The position numbers were made by a program, and so were the translations under genes. Of a stretch of DNA of 64,000 nucleotides, positions 23,821 to 35,215 are shown one piece after another (the first letter of the stretch is position 1; each line of letters begins with the position of its first letter). The stretch spans positions 14,680,840-14,744,839 of the forward strand of contig NC_089323.1 of the NCBI RefSeq assembly GCF_036669915.1, given 5' to 3'. Source of the DNA: Pocillopora verrucosa. Lineage: Eukaryota > Cnidaria > Anthozoa > Scleractinia > Pocilloporidae. Below the pieces are notes generated by a model. It worked only from the letters and a program-made list of their open reading frames with translations, did not search any database and was not told the DNA's origin.

Positions 23821-25979
23821 AGGAGAACAGTTCATCGGCCTCTTCCGGGCCGCTGAAGTAGAGGAAAAGAAGGAAGACATTCTCCCTACGAATCCCCCTG
23901 CAAATGATGAGTTTCAGGTATGTACTTAGTGATCTTACTTGTTGCTTCGAGATTCTTTGTTCTGACTTCAAATGATTTGTAGACTTCTCTGAAAATATAT
24001 TACATTCCATTGTGATTCGCATCGAGTAATGCCTATATAACTGCAAAAAGATTGCAAATTGCTTTTTTGGATCTTTTCCATGTTCATATAGGGTTAAATC
24101 GGATTTTGGTTGTGATTTACACTTTTGCGTTCGATAGTTTGCGAAAAAATTCTGAGAAACGTCTTGATTGGACGTTCTAGTGGCAAATAAGTAGCTTTAG
24201 GCTTCACAAGTCTCAGTTCACAACGTATTTAAAGGTGGCGGCAGTGCGGGTTGAAGATCCTTATTGATCTCTACTTCCGTAGCCTATTATATTCGTGCAA
24301 TTATCACCTCCCCTTCTCTTATATTTCTAACACATATTTCCCATTTTATGTCAGTCTAAGGAACTACATATTGCTCCAAAGAATTTGAAAGCCGCCAATA
24401 CCCCAGAAGAACATAAGTTGCTATCCGATCTGAACAAAGTGAAGAGCCTATGGGAAGGCAATGCTGCAGCTGAATTGCAAAGCAGTAGCCCTGGTCCAGA
24501 AATAGTCAAGGAATTGAATCCCAATGGGCATACTGAAGTTCAAGATTCAAATGATGCGGTTCCTCCTCTCCAAGACACCGAGGCAATGATAAAAGACGAA
24601 ATATGTTCAACTGTTAACGAGAACTCGATTAAAAAAGAGGATGAAGGAATGACAGTGGATGTAGTCAAAACTAAGGAAAGCGTTTTGGAAAAGCGATTTG
24701 TACCGGCTCTCTCGACTCAAGGACATGATGTAGTGGTTTCGAGAAAGGTGAACATGGAGGAACAAGATTCATCTACCTGTGAGGTGACTTTGAAAGATAA
24801 ATCGGAGGCAAATACGCCTGTAGTAGACAATGGAGAGCGAAAGAGAGCTGAGGAACAAGAACAGAACATTGCAGCTTCGGCTGCGCTAGAAGAAGCTCCC
24901 AGAAAAAAGAACAAAAAGCGGGGCGGTCGTGGAAGGAAGGCTAAGACACCAAGACAAAACGAAGCTACAGAGAGTTCTCCAAACAAGCAAGAGAAAACCG
25001 TAGATGATGGCACAAAAGAAACAAAGAATACTCAAGGGCAAAATCAACGCCAGAAAAATCGCGTCGAATCCAAAGTTGACGCTTCAAAGGCTCCTCCTTC
25101 ATCTTCACCCAAAGGCCTGGACCTGAACGCTCCGAAGAAAAACCGAATGAATGCTCTAGAGAAAGTCCTGGCCATGGTGCCGAGTCAAATAAAAGTTCTA
25201 CCCCCAAAAGGCCAGGATCTGAACGTTCCAAAGTAAAACCGACTGACTCTTCAAGAGACACTTCACGCCGAGGTGCCGATTCAAATCAAATTTCGACGCC
25301 TAAAAAGCCTAGATCTGAACGCTCCGAAGAAAAACCGACTCAATCTTCAAAAGACCCTTCTCCCCGTGGTGCTGAGTCAAATCAAATTTCGACGCCTAAA
25401 AAGCCCAGATCTGAACGCTCTGAAGAAAATCCGACTCAATCTTCAAAGGACCCTTCTCCCCGTGCTGCTGAGTCAAATAAAAGTTCTACACCCAAAAAGC
25501 CTGGATCTGAGCGCTCCGAAGTGAAACCGAGTGAATCTTTAAAGAACAGCCCTCGTCAGGGTGCCGAGTCAAATAAAAGTTCTGCATCCAAGAAGTCTGG
25601 ACCTGAGTGCTCCGAATCGAAACCTTCTGAATCTTCAAAAGACACTTATCGCCATGGTGCTGAGTCAAATCAAATGTCCACGTCTAAAAAACCTAGATCT
25701 GAACGCTCCGAAGAAAAACCGAGTGCATCCTCTAGGGATGGTTCTCGCCGTGGTGCCGAGTCCACACCAGGTAAGAATAAACTCAAAGAGTCACCTACAA
25801 GCAAGAAAGACCCTGAAAAGAGAGCACCACAGGAAACCAATCAAGAACGTGGTAAGAGTGCAAGAGCAGAAAAGGCTACTAGTCCCCCCGAGGATTCTAA
25901 CAAAGTTAAACCTACAAATCAGAGACGGAGAAGACCAAGATCCCAGTCCAAAAGGGGCGGACAGAACGAAGGGAAATAA
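23821..25979 (+). CDS. Lys/Ser-rich low-complexity exons downstream of TUT4/7 (alternative 3' end or separate gene), frameshifted
   Basis: A probable small exon 23821-23920 (entered in phase 1, reading EQFIGLFRAAEVEEKKED, ending DEFQ before GTATGT) joins in phase 0 to 24355-25979. The long exon encodes an acidic then basic protein with a KKNKKRGGRGRKAK patch, then 32-residue Ser/Lys/Pro repeats, ending RSQSKRGGQNEGK. Reading frame breaks at 25111-25113: upstream it reads in one frame and would stop at 25236, while the repeats are open in the next frame to 25979. No domain is recognised. It may be an alternative C-terminus of the TUT4/7 transcript, but the TUT4/7 exon already ends in a conserved-looking WPY tail and I find no convincing phase-1 donor in it. 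It could equally be a separate gene whose first exon I cannot place. Confidence 0.5.
25080..25751 (+). repeat. Seven 96-bp coding tandem repeats (32-residue Ser/Lys/Glu-rich unit)
   Basis: Units begin at 25080 (diverged), 25176, 25272, 25368, 25464, 25560 and 25656, an exact 96-bp period, with an eighth start at 25752 that soon diverges. The unit reads GAESNQISTPKKPRSERSEE followed by KPTQSSKDPSPR. All units except the first share one reading frame. The constant length suggests selection to keep the frame, or recent unequal exchange. Confidence 0.9.
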
Positions 25980-26209
25980 GAGCAGGATACAAGACACCGA
26001 AACAACAGCACGCCCGTGAAACGCCAATCTCTGAAATCGTAAATTATGGACACGTGTAGCGTGTTAAGGGTATAGCACCGAGCCAAGGTGACAAAGATTT
26101 TTTAGAGAAAGTGAAGTATTTTCTTAGCGAGATGCAGGTGGTAGAAAATGGGTACTTGATTTTATAGAGCAGCAAACCTGTGTGTGACCTATTCTTGAGC
26201 TTCTTGTGC

Positions 26210-26411
26210 TCCTTTATCCCTTAAAACCACAATATTATTCTGTTCTCTTTACAATTCTTTTGATACTGACGTGGAGAATATGTTTAACAGTCGGGATAGC
26301 TTCTTACATTGGTGATCATTTCCTTTATTCTCACGTTCTTTACATTTGATTCAAGGGTGATATTGTAAGGAGAAATTAGAAACCAGTCACTCTGAGGAGT
26401 TATAGGGTTAA
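26210..26411. repeat. MITE-like family B copy (reverse)
   Basis: TTATCCCTTAAAACC left, GGAGTTATAGGGTTAA right; contains TATTGTAAGGAGAAATTAG. Confidence 0.8.
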
Positions 26412-26865
26412 GTGCATGCTATCGCGTTTTCTTTGTACTCCTTTCGTAGCAGACATACAATAACTCATTGTTGATCACTCAACAATGTTCTAGTAATAGA
26501 ACGCTGATGATAGTTCATGACTTTTAAAAATTTTGTCTTACAGAAGCGATGGTAGAACTGATTTCTTTTTTTGTTGTTAACTAAAGCACTCGACTTTTTT
26601 CCTAGTTTGATTCAACAAAGTAATGGCACTCACGAATTTGCAGATTCTAGTTTTGTTCTTAGTTATTGAAAAGTTCCTTGTGTTAACTCGTGAAAAGCTT
26701 AGCTCTGGTGACAAATAACTGAACATTTTCACACGTTATGTTTTATCTTGCAAGAAGTAGGGTTTTATTAAACGACGATTACAGCGGTCTGCCGCCGGCC
26801 TATAAGAACTCTTATTGATGTCTGTTGAGCCTGCGAGCAGGCTTTCTTGTTCGGGTCTCGCCGTA

Positions 26866-27077
26866 TAACCCTTAACACCCTGACACCAGTATGCATATTT
26901 TCCACACTATTCTTTACACATTACCTAAGGTGCTGATAAAGATAATTTGTTTGGTAATGAAAAAGTTCCTTCCCTGGTGACCATTTCCTCTACTCTCTTG
27001 GCATTAATGTGTGATTCAGGAGTAATATTGTAGGGAAAAATTAGATGCTAGTCACTCTTAGGTTTTAAAGGGTTAAT
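26866..27077. repeat. MITE-like family B copy (reverse)
   Basis: TAACCCTTAACACCCTGACA left, TTTTAAAGGGTTAA right; contains TGTGTGATTCAGGAGTAATA. Confidence 0.85.
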
Positions 27078-27984
27078 ACTTCCTTTTTAGTGAGCACAGC
27101 CGCCTATTACACCATCGGCAGCCGCTTAGGAAGAAAGTTATTGAAACCCTTGCAAAAGCTATTCCAAAGAAACAATTCCAAATTCCCCCCACCCCCCCCC
27201 CCCAAAAGAAAAAACAAAGAAAACAAATCGACTATCTTACACAGCCCAACTAATTTGAAAGTGAACACCGACTGACTCCATTAGTACAATCGCTGACTAC
27301 CGCTCAAGGGAATTTAAATGTAATGCGTCGATCAATTCGAAGCTTCAATAACTCTAGCCCCACACCGCGGGTAACTCCTGGGCATACTGGTTTGTTTAAA
27401 TGCCCGCCTCCGGGCAACAATTTTGTTCAAATGCCCCACTCGATTTTTTATGTGAAACGCAAGAAAAAGCGACCGTGACTTTCCACATACTGACAAGCTT
27501 TAAAAGATACGCCATGCTATTCGCTCGCGAAACTGAACTTTTTATTATAACCTTAGACACCTCCATATTTAAATATACAACAATCGCATTCCGTAGGATA
27601 GACTTGCCACATTCAAATTCCCCACTCCTCGGGCAGGGGACAACGGTCAAATACCCGGCAGGATGTTGGAGCTTTGAATTAATCGGTCCATAACCTCTTA
27701 CATTTTAACTCAGTCTGAGGGTGCATCTTTTCACTGTTTTGTATACTTTTCCGATGATACTTGAGTTGATGACCAAATCCTTTATTCTCGTGACCTCAAT
27801 ATTTGACTCGGTCGTGATACTGAATGACTGATTTATCCGAAAAAAAAAAAAAAGGAAACTCGACGCTTGCTCAGCTCCTTTTCTTTTTATTTGAACTATG
27901 TATTGTACCTCAAGAGGAAGGTGTCAGTGAAGACCTTTTTAGTTCACGATTTGACGATGAGTCCGCTATGAGGTGATCGTTAGC

Positions 27985-28216
27985 GAACCGACGGTGATTT
28001 CAACACATCGTTAATCTCCGGATGTTGTCGACTTAACCTTAAGGTTGACGAACCGACGGTTACTTAAGCACATTGTCTTTCTTCGGATTTAATCTACCGA
28101 CGGTGAATTCACCACATCGTCCTTCTCCGGACGGTATCGACTTGTCTCGTAGTTGACGAACCGACTGTGATTTCAATACGTTAGTCTGCGGATGCAATCG
28201 ACTTGGACTCGTGCTA
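27985..28216. repeat. Diverged ~65-bp minisatellite
   Basis: The phrase GAACCGACGGTGATTTCA recurs at 27985, 28050, about 28094 (CTACCGACGGTGAATTCA) and 28158, each followed by a CTCCGGATG..TCGACTT block and GTTGAC. The period is 64-65 bp, and one unit is short by about 20 bp. Confidence 0.7.
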
Positions 28217-28404
28217 GCATGACGGCGCTTACGTCCTCAGAAACCGCAAAATGTCAACTATATTTTTTTGTTTGTGCAAAAACGAGTGACGACATTCTGA
28301 CATTGTGTAATGCTACTAAAATATCCGTGGTTCGACAACTAGAGTCTAAGTCGATTACATCCAGAATTTGATGATGTGTCAAACCGGAACGGATCAATTT
28401 TTAT

Positions 28405-28645
28405 CTACCGAGTTGATAATGTAAATTGGCCACCGTAACCAAATTCTATAGCTGATATTTCGAGCGTTACCCGTTCGTCCTTCGCTTTGAGAAGACAAAC
28501 ACTTAGAGTTTGAGCTTTAGAAACTCTTTACAGTGGCCAATTCGCATTTCATTAACGCAGTTGATAAAACCAACTCGTCTTTTTATACCCCCTACGACGC
28601 AGACCACAGTTTCTTTAGAAACTTATCCCCTTTAATCTTATCCAG
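28405..28645. repeat. Foldback repeat family D copy
   Basis: GAGTTGATAATGTAAATTGG, TATTTCGAGCGTTACCC and the inverted arm CAGTTGATAAAACCAA...CACAGTTTCTTTAGAAACTT. It lies just upstream of the orphan gene at 28881. Confidence 0.75.
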
Positions 28646-28880
28646 TGACTTCTCACTTCCTTAACGATCGCGTGTACGTCAAGTGCTAAGTCTTAATAAA
28701 ACCAGACACTGATCCCTCTAATCTGCGATTTTCCCTTGTCAAACAAACTTCATAAAAAGATTTAATTATCCTCTGTTTACTTAATGAAATCGTTACAGGC
28801 TTCAATCACTAATTTACACAATTCTTTCGTTGCTACAGTAAACTATGTTACAGTGGGTACATTAATATTTGGAAGATGTT

Positions 28881-30203
28881 ATGATGGCGACAAGTTCTTC
28901 CCGGGAACAGAAGTCAAAAAATAACGTACGAAAATGTTACGTGAAAAATGAGTGTCCCTTTGGAGTAAGTCGGGGCCCTGTGACAACGCATAAACGTGAT
29001 TTTGCGGAAGTCGACAATCACAGACAGCGAGCGCTGGTGGGAAAAGTGAAAGATGCCTTTCGGACAATTTCCTTTCGTTCAGAGCCAACAATTGGCGAGG
29101 ACGATTTGGTTACCAGACGCAATTCACTAACACCCATCAGTTTTCGAGTTAACAGCAGAAATAGTTACGCTTTGGATGCCAAGAAACGCCATGAACTTGT
29201 TCAGAGTCTCGTACCCAAATGTTATGAGCATCTTCAGAATTTTCATCACTATCGAAACGATATGGAAAGATTGAACTCGGGGTGTAAAGTTTTGTACCTC
29301 TCTGCGAAAAACGGAGATAAAGTTGGGGAGGAGAAAGAAACTCAAGGAGTTTATGGTCAAGCTTCGGTGAAAACCGAATGTTGGCCTCTAAGGCGACGGA
29401 ACGGCCTTGGTTCAAATGCAAGAAATTTAAAAATGCCTCGTAAACTTACATCAACGGCGGTAGCTAAGGAGTCCAAAAAGGATTCTGCACTCTCACCAAG
29501 ATGCGATGTTAACGTCTCTAAAACTAAGCAGTCTAACTTGAGTAGCGTGTTGAACTGTTCCGAAGCAAAATTAAAAGCGAACGATTCTAAAGGAGGTTCA
29601 GGAGATTATTCCAAACTGGCTTTTGGCAATGGAGCAGAGAGATTGACGCCTCGTGAATGTGAGAGCCGTAGAGGGAGCGGTGAAGTGCCTTCTGTTAAGC
29701 TTGAGGAAGATATCAGCATTGTTGAATCGCCAGGTGTTCACCTCATGCACAGCTCTGACAGTGCAGTTAGCGATATTTCACCACATCCCCCCATGACAAC
29801 GCCGGAGCTTGACATTTCTAGAAGATCTTCCGTTCGTACTCTGGTTTTCGAAAGTCAAGAGGAACTTGATACAAATAGTGGAAAAAATCCATCGTCTGCA
29901 CAAAGAACTGCTTACAAAGATTCGAAGCACAGCCCTCACCTTCTTGCCCCGTTTCAATCCAGATTTCCGCATCTGAAATGTTCCGAGTTGGCGAGTTCTC
30001 AAAACCGACAAAAGAGAAATGTAACCGCTGTGATTCCACCATGGCAACAATATCGTATTTTGTGTGACGCATTTCGGCCTAATCAACAGCAGAACTCGCG
30101 TTCGAACGGGTACAAAAAGCCCAAGTTTGCCACAACCACAGAGCTGGAATATTACATCGAGATTGTGTCTGAAACGAACGATAATTGCGGATTTAATTTC
30201 TAG
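28881..30203 (+). CDS. Single-exon orphan gene, basic Ser-rich protein of 440 residues
   Basis: The open frame runs from ATG 28881 (a second ATG follows at once) to TAG 30203. It has no transmembrane segment, no signal peptide and no motif I recognise. The protein is rich in Ser, Lys, Arg and Asn. Its more ordered-looking parts are around residues 60-130 (RHELVQSLVPKCYEHLQNFH) and the extreme C-terminus (TTELEYYIEIVSE). The middle has clustered SP/TP sites (SDISPHPPMTTPELDISRRS). Coding use is even along the frame and there is no internal stop, so it is probably a real gene rather than a chance ORF, but a repeat origin is not excluded. It lies between MITE-rich stretches, with a diverged minisatellite about 650 bp upstream. 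I cannot assign a function. Confidence 0.6.
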   Translation: MMATSSSREQKSKNNVRKCYVKNECPFGVSRGPVTTHKRDFAEVDNHRQRALVGKVKDAFRTISFRSEPTIGEDDLVTRRNSLTPISFRVNSRNSYALDAKKRHELVQSLVPKCYEHLQNFHHYRNDMERLNSGCKVLYLSAKNGDKVGEEKETQGVYGQASVKTECWPLRRRNGLGSNARNLKMPRKLTSTAVAKESKKDSALSPRCDVNVSKTKQSNLSSVLNCSEAKLKANDSKGGSGDYSKLAFGNGAERLTPRECESRRGSGEVPSVKLEEDISIVESPGVHLMHSSDSAVSDISPHPPMTTPELDISRRSSVRTLVFESQEELDTNSGKNPSSAQRTAYKDSKHSPHLLAPFQSRFPHLKCSELASSQNRQKRNVTAVIPPWQQYRILCDAFRPNQQQNSRSNGYKKPKFATTTELEYYIEIVSETNDNCGFNF

Positions 30204-32135
30204 AGGGTTTTGGGGAAGTTTTCAATAATTGTTCACAGGAACCTGTATAGTTTATAGTGTATGTGAGGACAAATAGACTTGTGTGAAAAGCGGAGCGAAC
30301 GATATCAACGTAAATTATGATGAGAGGTTTGTTATCCACATTCAGTGTCTCTGTTATTTTTTAATTTTTTTTTTTTCATTCCGTTTCTCTTTCTCACTCT
30401 TTTTTCACTATGCCCTGTAATTGGCTTAGAAATCTCGCGCCATTCTTTCAACCAGTCGAACGCAAAACTTAAGCAATTGCGCCAAACGTCATTCCTTTTT
30501 TTTCCTTGGCGCTTCACGCAATAGAAAATTATTTTTCTTTACTGTGAGATCTCATTGGCTCTTTATGACACTTACTTTTTTCTGACTGTACGTTTTACAA
30601 CACAATCTAACTTTGCTCAACCAGCGCAAAGTGATAGTTTCAGGAAACATTGTATTTACACCCAATTGCGAGGACGCCGTAGGAAAACCCTAATATCGAA
30701 AAAGAAGAAAAACCCAAACAAGATATCGAGTAGCATTTAAAACTATCCTCTGGCTATATGCCCGACAGTCGAACAGAATTTCCACAGAAAAATTATTTTA
30801 AACCTCTTGGAGTCTCAGATGTTGTTTAGAAATTTCGATTGATTACAAATATTAAAAAACGAAATCTATATTCTAATGCCTTATTCTTGTCCCACTTGCC
30901 AATTAATTCGATTTATACGACTTTATAGTACTTTTATAACACTATTTGCCAATACTAGGGGTGTATAGTGTAATTTTTTTTAAGTATTCATCGATAATAA
31001 GCCATATCGTTTTATGCGACATTTTTCAATTTTTGTTCCGCTAAATATCAAAAAAAAGATCATTCCTGATCATTTTTATGATTTTGTCAATCCTTCCACT
31101 CGCAAACTACCACAGAAAGAAATTTCTCCTACTGAAATCTAAACATTTTAACTCTTTACACCCTAATATCAATATGCATATTCTCCATACTGTTCTCTAT
31201 ACATTTCTTAAGGCGCTGACAAGGAGAATTTGCTTGACAGTCGCGGGCTTCTGTAGTTGTGGATCATTTCCACAATTCTCATGACCTTAATTTTGATTCA
31301 GGTGTGATACTGTAAGGAGATTTTAGTTGCTGGTCACTCTTAGGGGAGAAAGGATTAAAGCAGAAAAGTAATGCGAGGAAATAATATTCTGACAGACGTT
31401 AGGGATTTAATGTTACATGTATTTCATTAAAGACCAGTCGCACTCTTACAGCTAAAATTGCAAGAAATTAATAACAGTCGAGGATAAAGATTTCTCTTTA
31501 GATCTTGACTGTAACACAGTTGAACTCGGGATGTGTTTGTTGCACGTGTCGCGGATCAAACTGTTGCGTAACATGAGAAATATCAGCGAGGAGAATGAGG
31601 CATGAACTGAGTGTATTATTCCAAAAAGAACCATATGCTCTTTTGTCATTATCATTTTTTTATACGATCTCACACGTAAGGATATATGTTTGTATATGTT
31701 TTTCAATTATTGTTTTTCACGAACGTTTTTTTTTCTTGCTCGTGGATAAGACCATATCAAGTGGTATGGTTAGGGTTAGGGTATATTTTCCAAGTTAAAA
31801 GTGTTTCGAAGCTTTCCCCGACCAAGTAAATAGGCGTGGGAACATACCTGATGTCCGTGGAGTGCTTCCCATTACGTGTTTGTCAAAACGTTTTTACCTA
31901 TAGACCTCAACTGAACAAAGAAATCAAAGAAATCTTTGTAGCTATTCTGATTCAGCTCGTAAACATGAAAAATAATACAACAAATGTGTTAATTAGAGTA
32001 GAGAGAAGCCAGACATACTGATATATTTTTCATTAGTGTAGGAACAACATCCATTTAAAGGTCAAATGTGGTGTTGGTCAGTTGTCATTTACAACTGTAC
32101 TGAGTGAAAACGTTAAATGTAAGGCGAAAACCATC
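30204..32135. other. Intergenic stretch
   Basis: Apart from a family B MITE (31147-31358), this is AT-rich DNA with no supported gene. Two TTAGGG units near 31766-31781 are isolated. Confidence 0.5.
31147..31358. repeat. MITE-like family B copy (reverse)
   Basis: TTTTAACTCTTTACACCC left, GGGGAGAAAGGATTAA right; contains TACTGTAAGGAGATTTTAG. Confidence 0.8.
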
Positions 32136-33200
32136 ATGAATTTAAGTATTCCTTCATCTACCGAGTCTGCACTCATGGGAACTGAATGTGGTTTGTCGAA
32201 TATTCTGCAAGGAAATATTGACCACACAAACACAATAACATACGTAACTATCTCTTTCCTGATCGTGTTAGCCATAGCTACGTGTCCTTTCACAATTTTG
32301 TTGAATATTCTGGTGATCGCTGTCGTGAAAACTAAGTCGCATTTGAAGACAAACTCCAACATCGTACTCGCCTGTTTAGCGGTTACTGATGCCTCTGTAG
32401 GAGTGGTCGCTCAGCCTCTGTACATCGCCATCAGAATATTGGGTCTTCTTGGTGACACGTCAGACGAATACTGTAGACTGCTTCACTCATCAAGAAACGT
32501 CTTCAGACTCCTGGCTGGTTCGTCTGTATTACATTTGTTCCTGATGAGCTTCGAACGCTACCTCTCCATAAATCATCCATTTAAGTACCCGCGCATGCTT
32601 AATAAAGCTCGTATACTTAAAGCGTCCGTTCTAGCGTGGCTTATAGCAGTGATGGCGACAATTCCATTTACGATCACTAGTGTGAGATTCTACTTGACTA
32701 TCAATAATGCTTTATTGGGCGTGTTTGCGGCACTAATTATTTTCTGCCAGGTTGTTGTTTACAAAGAGACCCGTCGACATGAGAGGCATATTGCCACTAA
32801 TCAAATCTCAGCGGAGGCCAGAGAGAAATTTAGGAAAGAAAAGAAAGCCTTGAAGCTCACAACTTGCGTCATTTTTTTTCTCGTTTTGAGTTATTTGCCA
32901 ATTTTTATTGTTCGTTTACTTTTGTTGACCTCTACTATAACCAGTGTAAATTTAGCTAATATCAGCTTAAACTTTGTAACCTGCATTGCAATTCTCAATT
33001 CGCTCATCAACCCTATCATTTACTGTGTAAGACTGAGACAGTTTCGCGTTGCGTTTATTCAAATGTTACTACGGAAAAACAATTTACAAGCTGAACAGTT
33101 TGAAAGGCAAATATTTAAATCCTCTAATAAGCAAGAACCTGGACATAAATTTGAAAATGAAGGAAAGCATCATGAAGTTCGTCATACACAGAGTCGTTAG
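32136..33200 (+). CDS. Intronless class A (rhodopsin-like) GPCR, orphan
   Basis: The first in-frame ATG (32136) gives 354 residues; no ATG precedes it in frame. Seven hydrophobic segments are visible. Landmarks: N57 (1.50), D85 (2.50) in LACLAVTD, C113 (3.25), E140-R141-Y142 in SFERY, W168 in TM4, P255 in TM6 without the CWxP tryptophan, and NPIIY at 292-296. A sequon (N2-L-S) lies in the short N-terminus together with Cys18. ECL2 is very short and has no cysteine, so the usual C3.25-ECL2 disulfide is absent. This layout recalls the melanocortin/adenosine-like group, but the ligand cannot be read from sequence. It differs from the downstream cluster in keeping NPxxY and lacking the LPDPxF signature. 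An AATAAA lies at 33441-33446. Confidence 0.85.
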   Translation: MNLSIPSSTESALMGTECGLSNILQGNIDHTNTITYVTISFLIVLAIATCPFTILLNILVIAVVKTKSHLKTNSNIVLACLAVTDASVGVVAQPLYIAIRILGLLGDTSDEYCRLLHSSRNVFRLLAGSSVLHLFLMSFERYLSINHPFKYPRMLNKARILKASVLAWLIAVMATIPFTITSVRFYLTINNALLGVFAALIIFCQVVVYKETRRHERHIATNQISAEAREKFRKEKKALKLTTCVIFFLVLSYLPIFIVRLLLLTSTITSVNLANISLNFVTCIAILNSLINPIIYCVRLRQFRVAFIQMLLRKNNLQAEQFERQIFKSSNKQEPGHKFENEGKHHEVRHTQSR

Positions 33201-33463
33201 TCATCAGCCATTATTTGTCCGTATCACTGTTTGCAATTTTCCTTCCATTTCTTTGGCAATAGATGCATTCCCTGGACTACCAACGGCTACTTACCAATAT
33301 TGGCTTTGCCTATGCGTAATACTTCCTGACTTTGTTCTCATGCAAATAACTTTCCGCTAGTGCCCAGTTGTTCTTGCGCATGTTAGTGAATAAAACACAT
33401 CGCTTTCCTAAGCTATCGATCGAGAATGACGCGAAAAATCAATAAAACATAAACTTTGGTTAA

Positions 33464-33676
33464 TTAACTATTTGACCTCTAAGGGTGACTAGCATCTACC
33501 TTCTCCCTACAATATCATCCCTAAATAATACACTAAGGTCATGAGAATAAAGGAAATGATCACCAACTAAATAAGCTCTGGATTGTTAAATAAATTCTTC
33601 TCGTTAACACCTTGGTAAATGTATAGAAACTGGTATGGAGAATATGCATACTGATGTTAGTGTGTAGAAGGGTTAA
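33464..33676. repeat. MITE-like family B copy
   Basis: TAACTATTTGACCTCTAAGG left, TGTAGAAGGGTTAA right; contains ATAAAGGAAATGATCACCAA. Confidence 0.85.
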
Positions 33677-34696
33677 CTAGAAGTTAGGCCATCAACTGTG
33701 TCCTTTCTCATATTCGTATGAAAAGCGTTTGAAAGAATTCCTCTAACACAAATTACATAAGAAGACGATTATGTGTGCGGTTTTTTCGTTTTTCGACGGG
33801 ACATCATCAAACCAAATGCACATCCGGAGATCAAAGTTTTCCATAGACTTTTTCGGAACAATTTAACCACGAAAATGCCGGATGTCTGTTTGTTCAACTC
33901 CATTTGCTGCCCAATCTAGCTTCCATTGAGCTTAGGAAACAAAGAGATAAAAGATTTCTCCAAGGCTATTCGATTTCTGCACGAAAACTGTTTGTTAAGA
34001 AAACTGATCGACATAAGGTTTGTAACTGGTAAAAGCTGAGAAAATAGGCGTTTGTTGAGGAACTTGAAGAAAAAAACAAGGCAGCTGGAGAATGATATTG
34101 CATAACAGCGAGATGTCTTTTTAATGAGCAGGTTTCGTAAAGCCCTTGTCAGTTATCCAACTCAGTTACAGAGCCTTTCGTTTCGAACGGTCAGTGCAAT
34201 ATAATCTCCTCCTACATGACAGAATAAGAAAAATATTTTATTGTGCATGCGTTTCTCAAAACACCCGTAGATTTAACGGGTTCAGAAACCGTCACGAAGA
34301 GCGCCCGAAAAAAGGTCCGGTTGTTCCTTAGAAAATTTCGGCCCGAGTAACTGCGCAAATTGTTACGAAAACTCGAGCGACTGGGGCGATCGATAATATG
34401 GAAACAAGGCTTAAAATTAACGATCTCCATTAAGGCTTAAGTTCATCCTGAACGACCCTCCCCCGTATTTGCCTTCATAATGTTATATAACGTTGAATAA
34501 TGCGTGTGCAATTGGAAAAGGTGATGGAGGCAGGAGGGATTGGGCCTGATAAATCGCATAGGTTCACTCTTTTTTTTTTTTTTATCTACCTGACAGAGGG
34601 AGATCTGAGTACGACGTAACATGGGATTCGTGATCGTGCTTAGAAGTGACTTATAGTCGATAAAAAGAGAATGTCTCGTTATGATATATATATGCC

Positions 34697-35215
34697 TTAT
34701 TGACCGAGCGTGAGGTCAAGATGGCTGGATAGTGGCCGAATTCTTTTTTTCCCGTTGCAATGGATCGAGACGAAGTCGAGGTCCATAAAAACGGGAAAAA
34801 GAACAAGGCCATTATCCAGCCGTCTTGACCGACCAAGTTTGGTCAATAAAGTATTTACTATTAAGAAAAATAATTTCGGTTTATTAAGAATCAAAAATGA
34901 CTTGTTTATTTCGAGAGCCTGGAAAGAAAGCCATTGTGTTTGTAACACAAGAAACCCACAAGAGTCGTTTATATTTCTCTGATTTAACTGTACTGTCTTC
35001 TGCCGACTTTTGCGACTCCATCGCCGTCATTTTCCAAAAATTAGGAACCTTATGAGTCTGCCCCGAGCAACTTTATTTCTTGCGCGGGATCAAAGTGGGC
35101 AATCCCGAACGGGCAAATAGGCCCACCTTTCCCGCTTGGGTAGTCAATCAGAACAAGGGATTCGCTTCCAAGTGCATGCTCAAGGGCGCTGCCCGTGATA
35201 TGATAAAATGGCTTA
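34697..35215. repeat. Family E foldback-containing repeat
   Basis: Perfect-looking arms TTATTGACCGAGCGTGAGGT and ...GACCAAGTTTGGTCAATAA around a 100-bp centre (34697-34851), then GGGATCAAAG..., CGGGCAAATAGGCCCACC and CAATCAGAA blocks as in the 11.9 kb and 45.7 kb copies. Confidence 0.75.

Larger units (their letters stand above)
26000..28868. other. Intergenic stretch, repeats only
   Basis: Between the Lys/Ser-rich exons and the orphan gene I see two family B MITEs, a poly-C run near 27186, a partial B relic near 27700-27835, the ~65-bp minisatellite and a family D foldback. No coding region is supported. Confidence 0.6.

Noticed and set aside
25273-25524. Open frames in the 96-bp repeats other than the main one (RLKSLDLNAPKKNR type)
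   Set aside because: A 96-bp period keeps all frames open by repetition; the Ser/Lys/Glu frame is continuous over the full array and to the end of the exon.
27950-27995. GATGAGTCCGCTATGAGG resembling the classic hammerhead CTGATGAGTCCGTGAGGAC
   Set aside because: The GAAA box and cleavage triplet are missing, and the base before GATGAG is not part of CUGA; taken as chance within the minisatellite flank.
31766-31781. GGTTAGGGTTAGGG, telomere-like
   Set aside because: Only two units, with no array; not a telomere or an interstitial telomere block.
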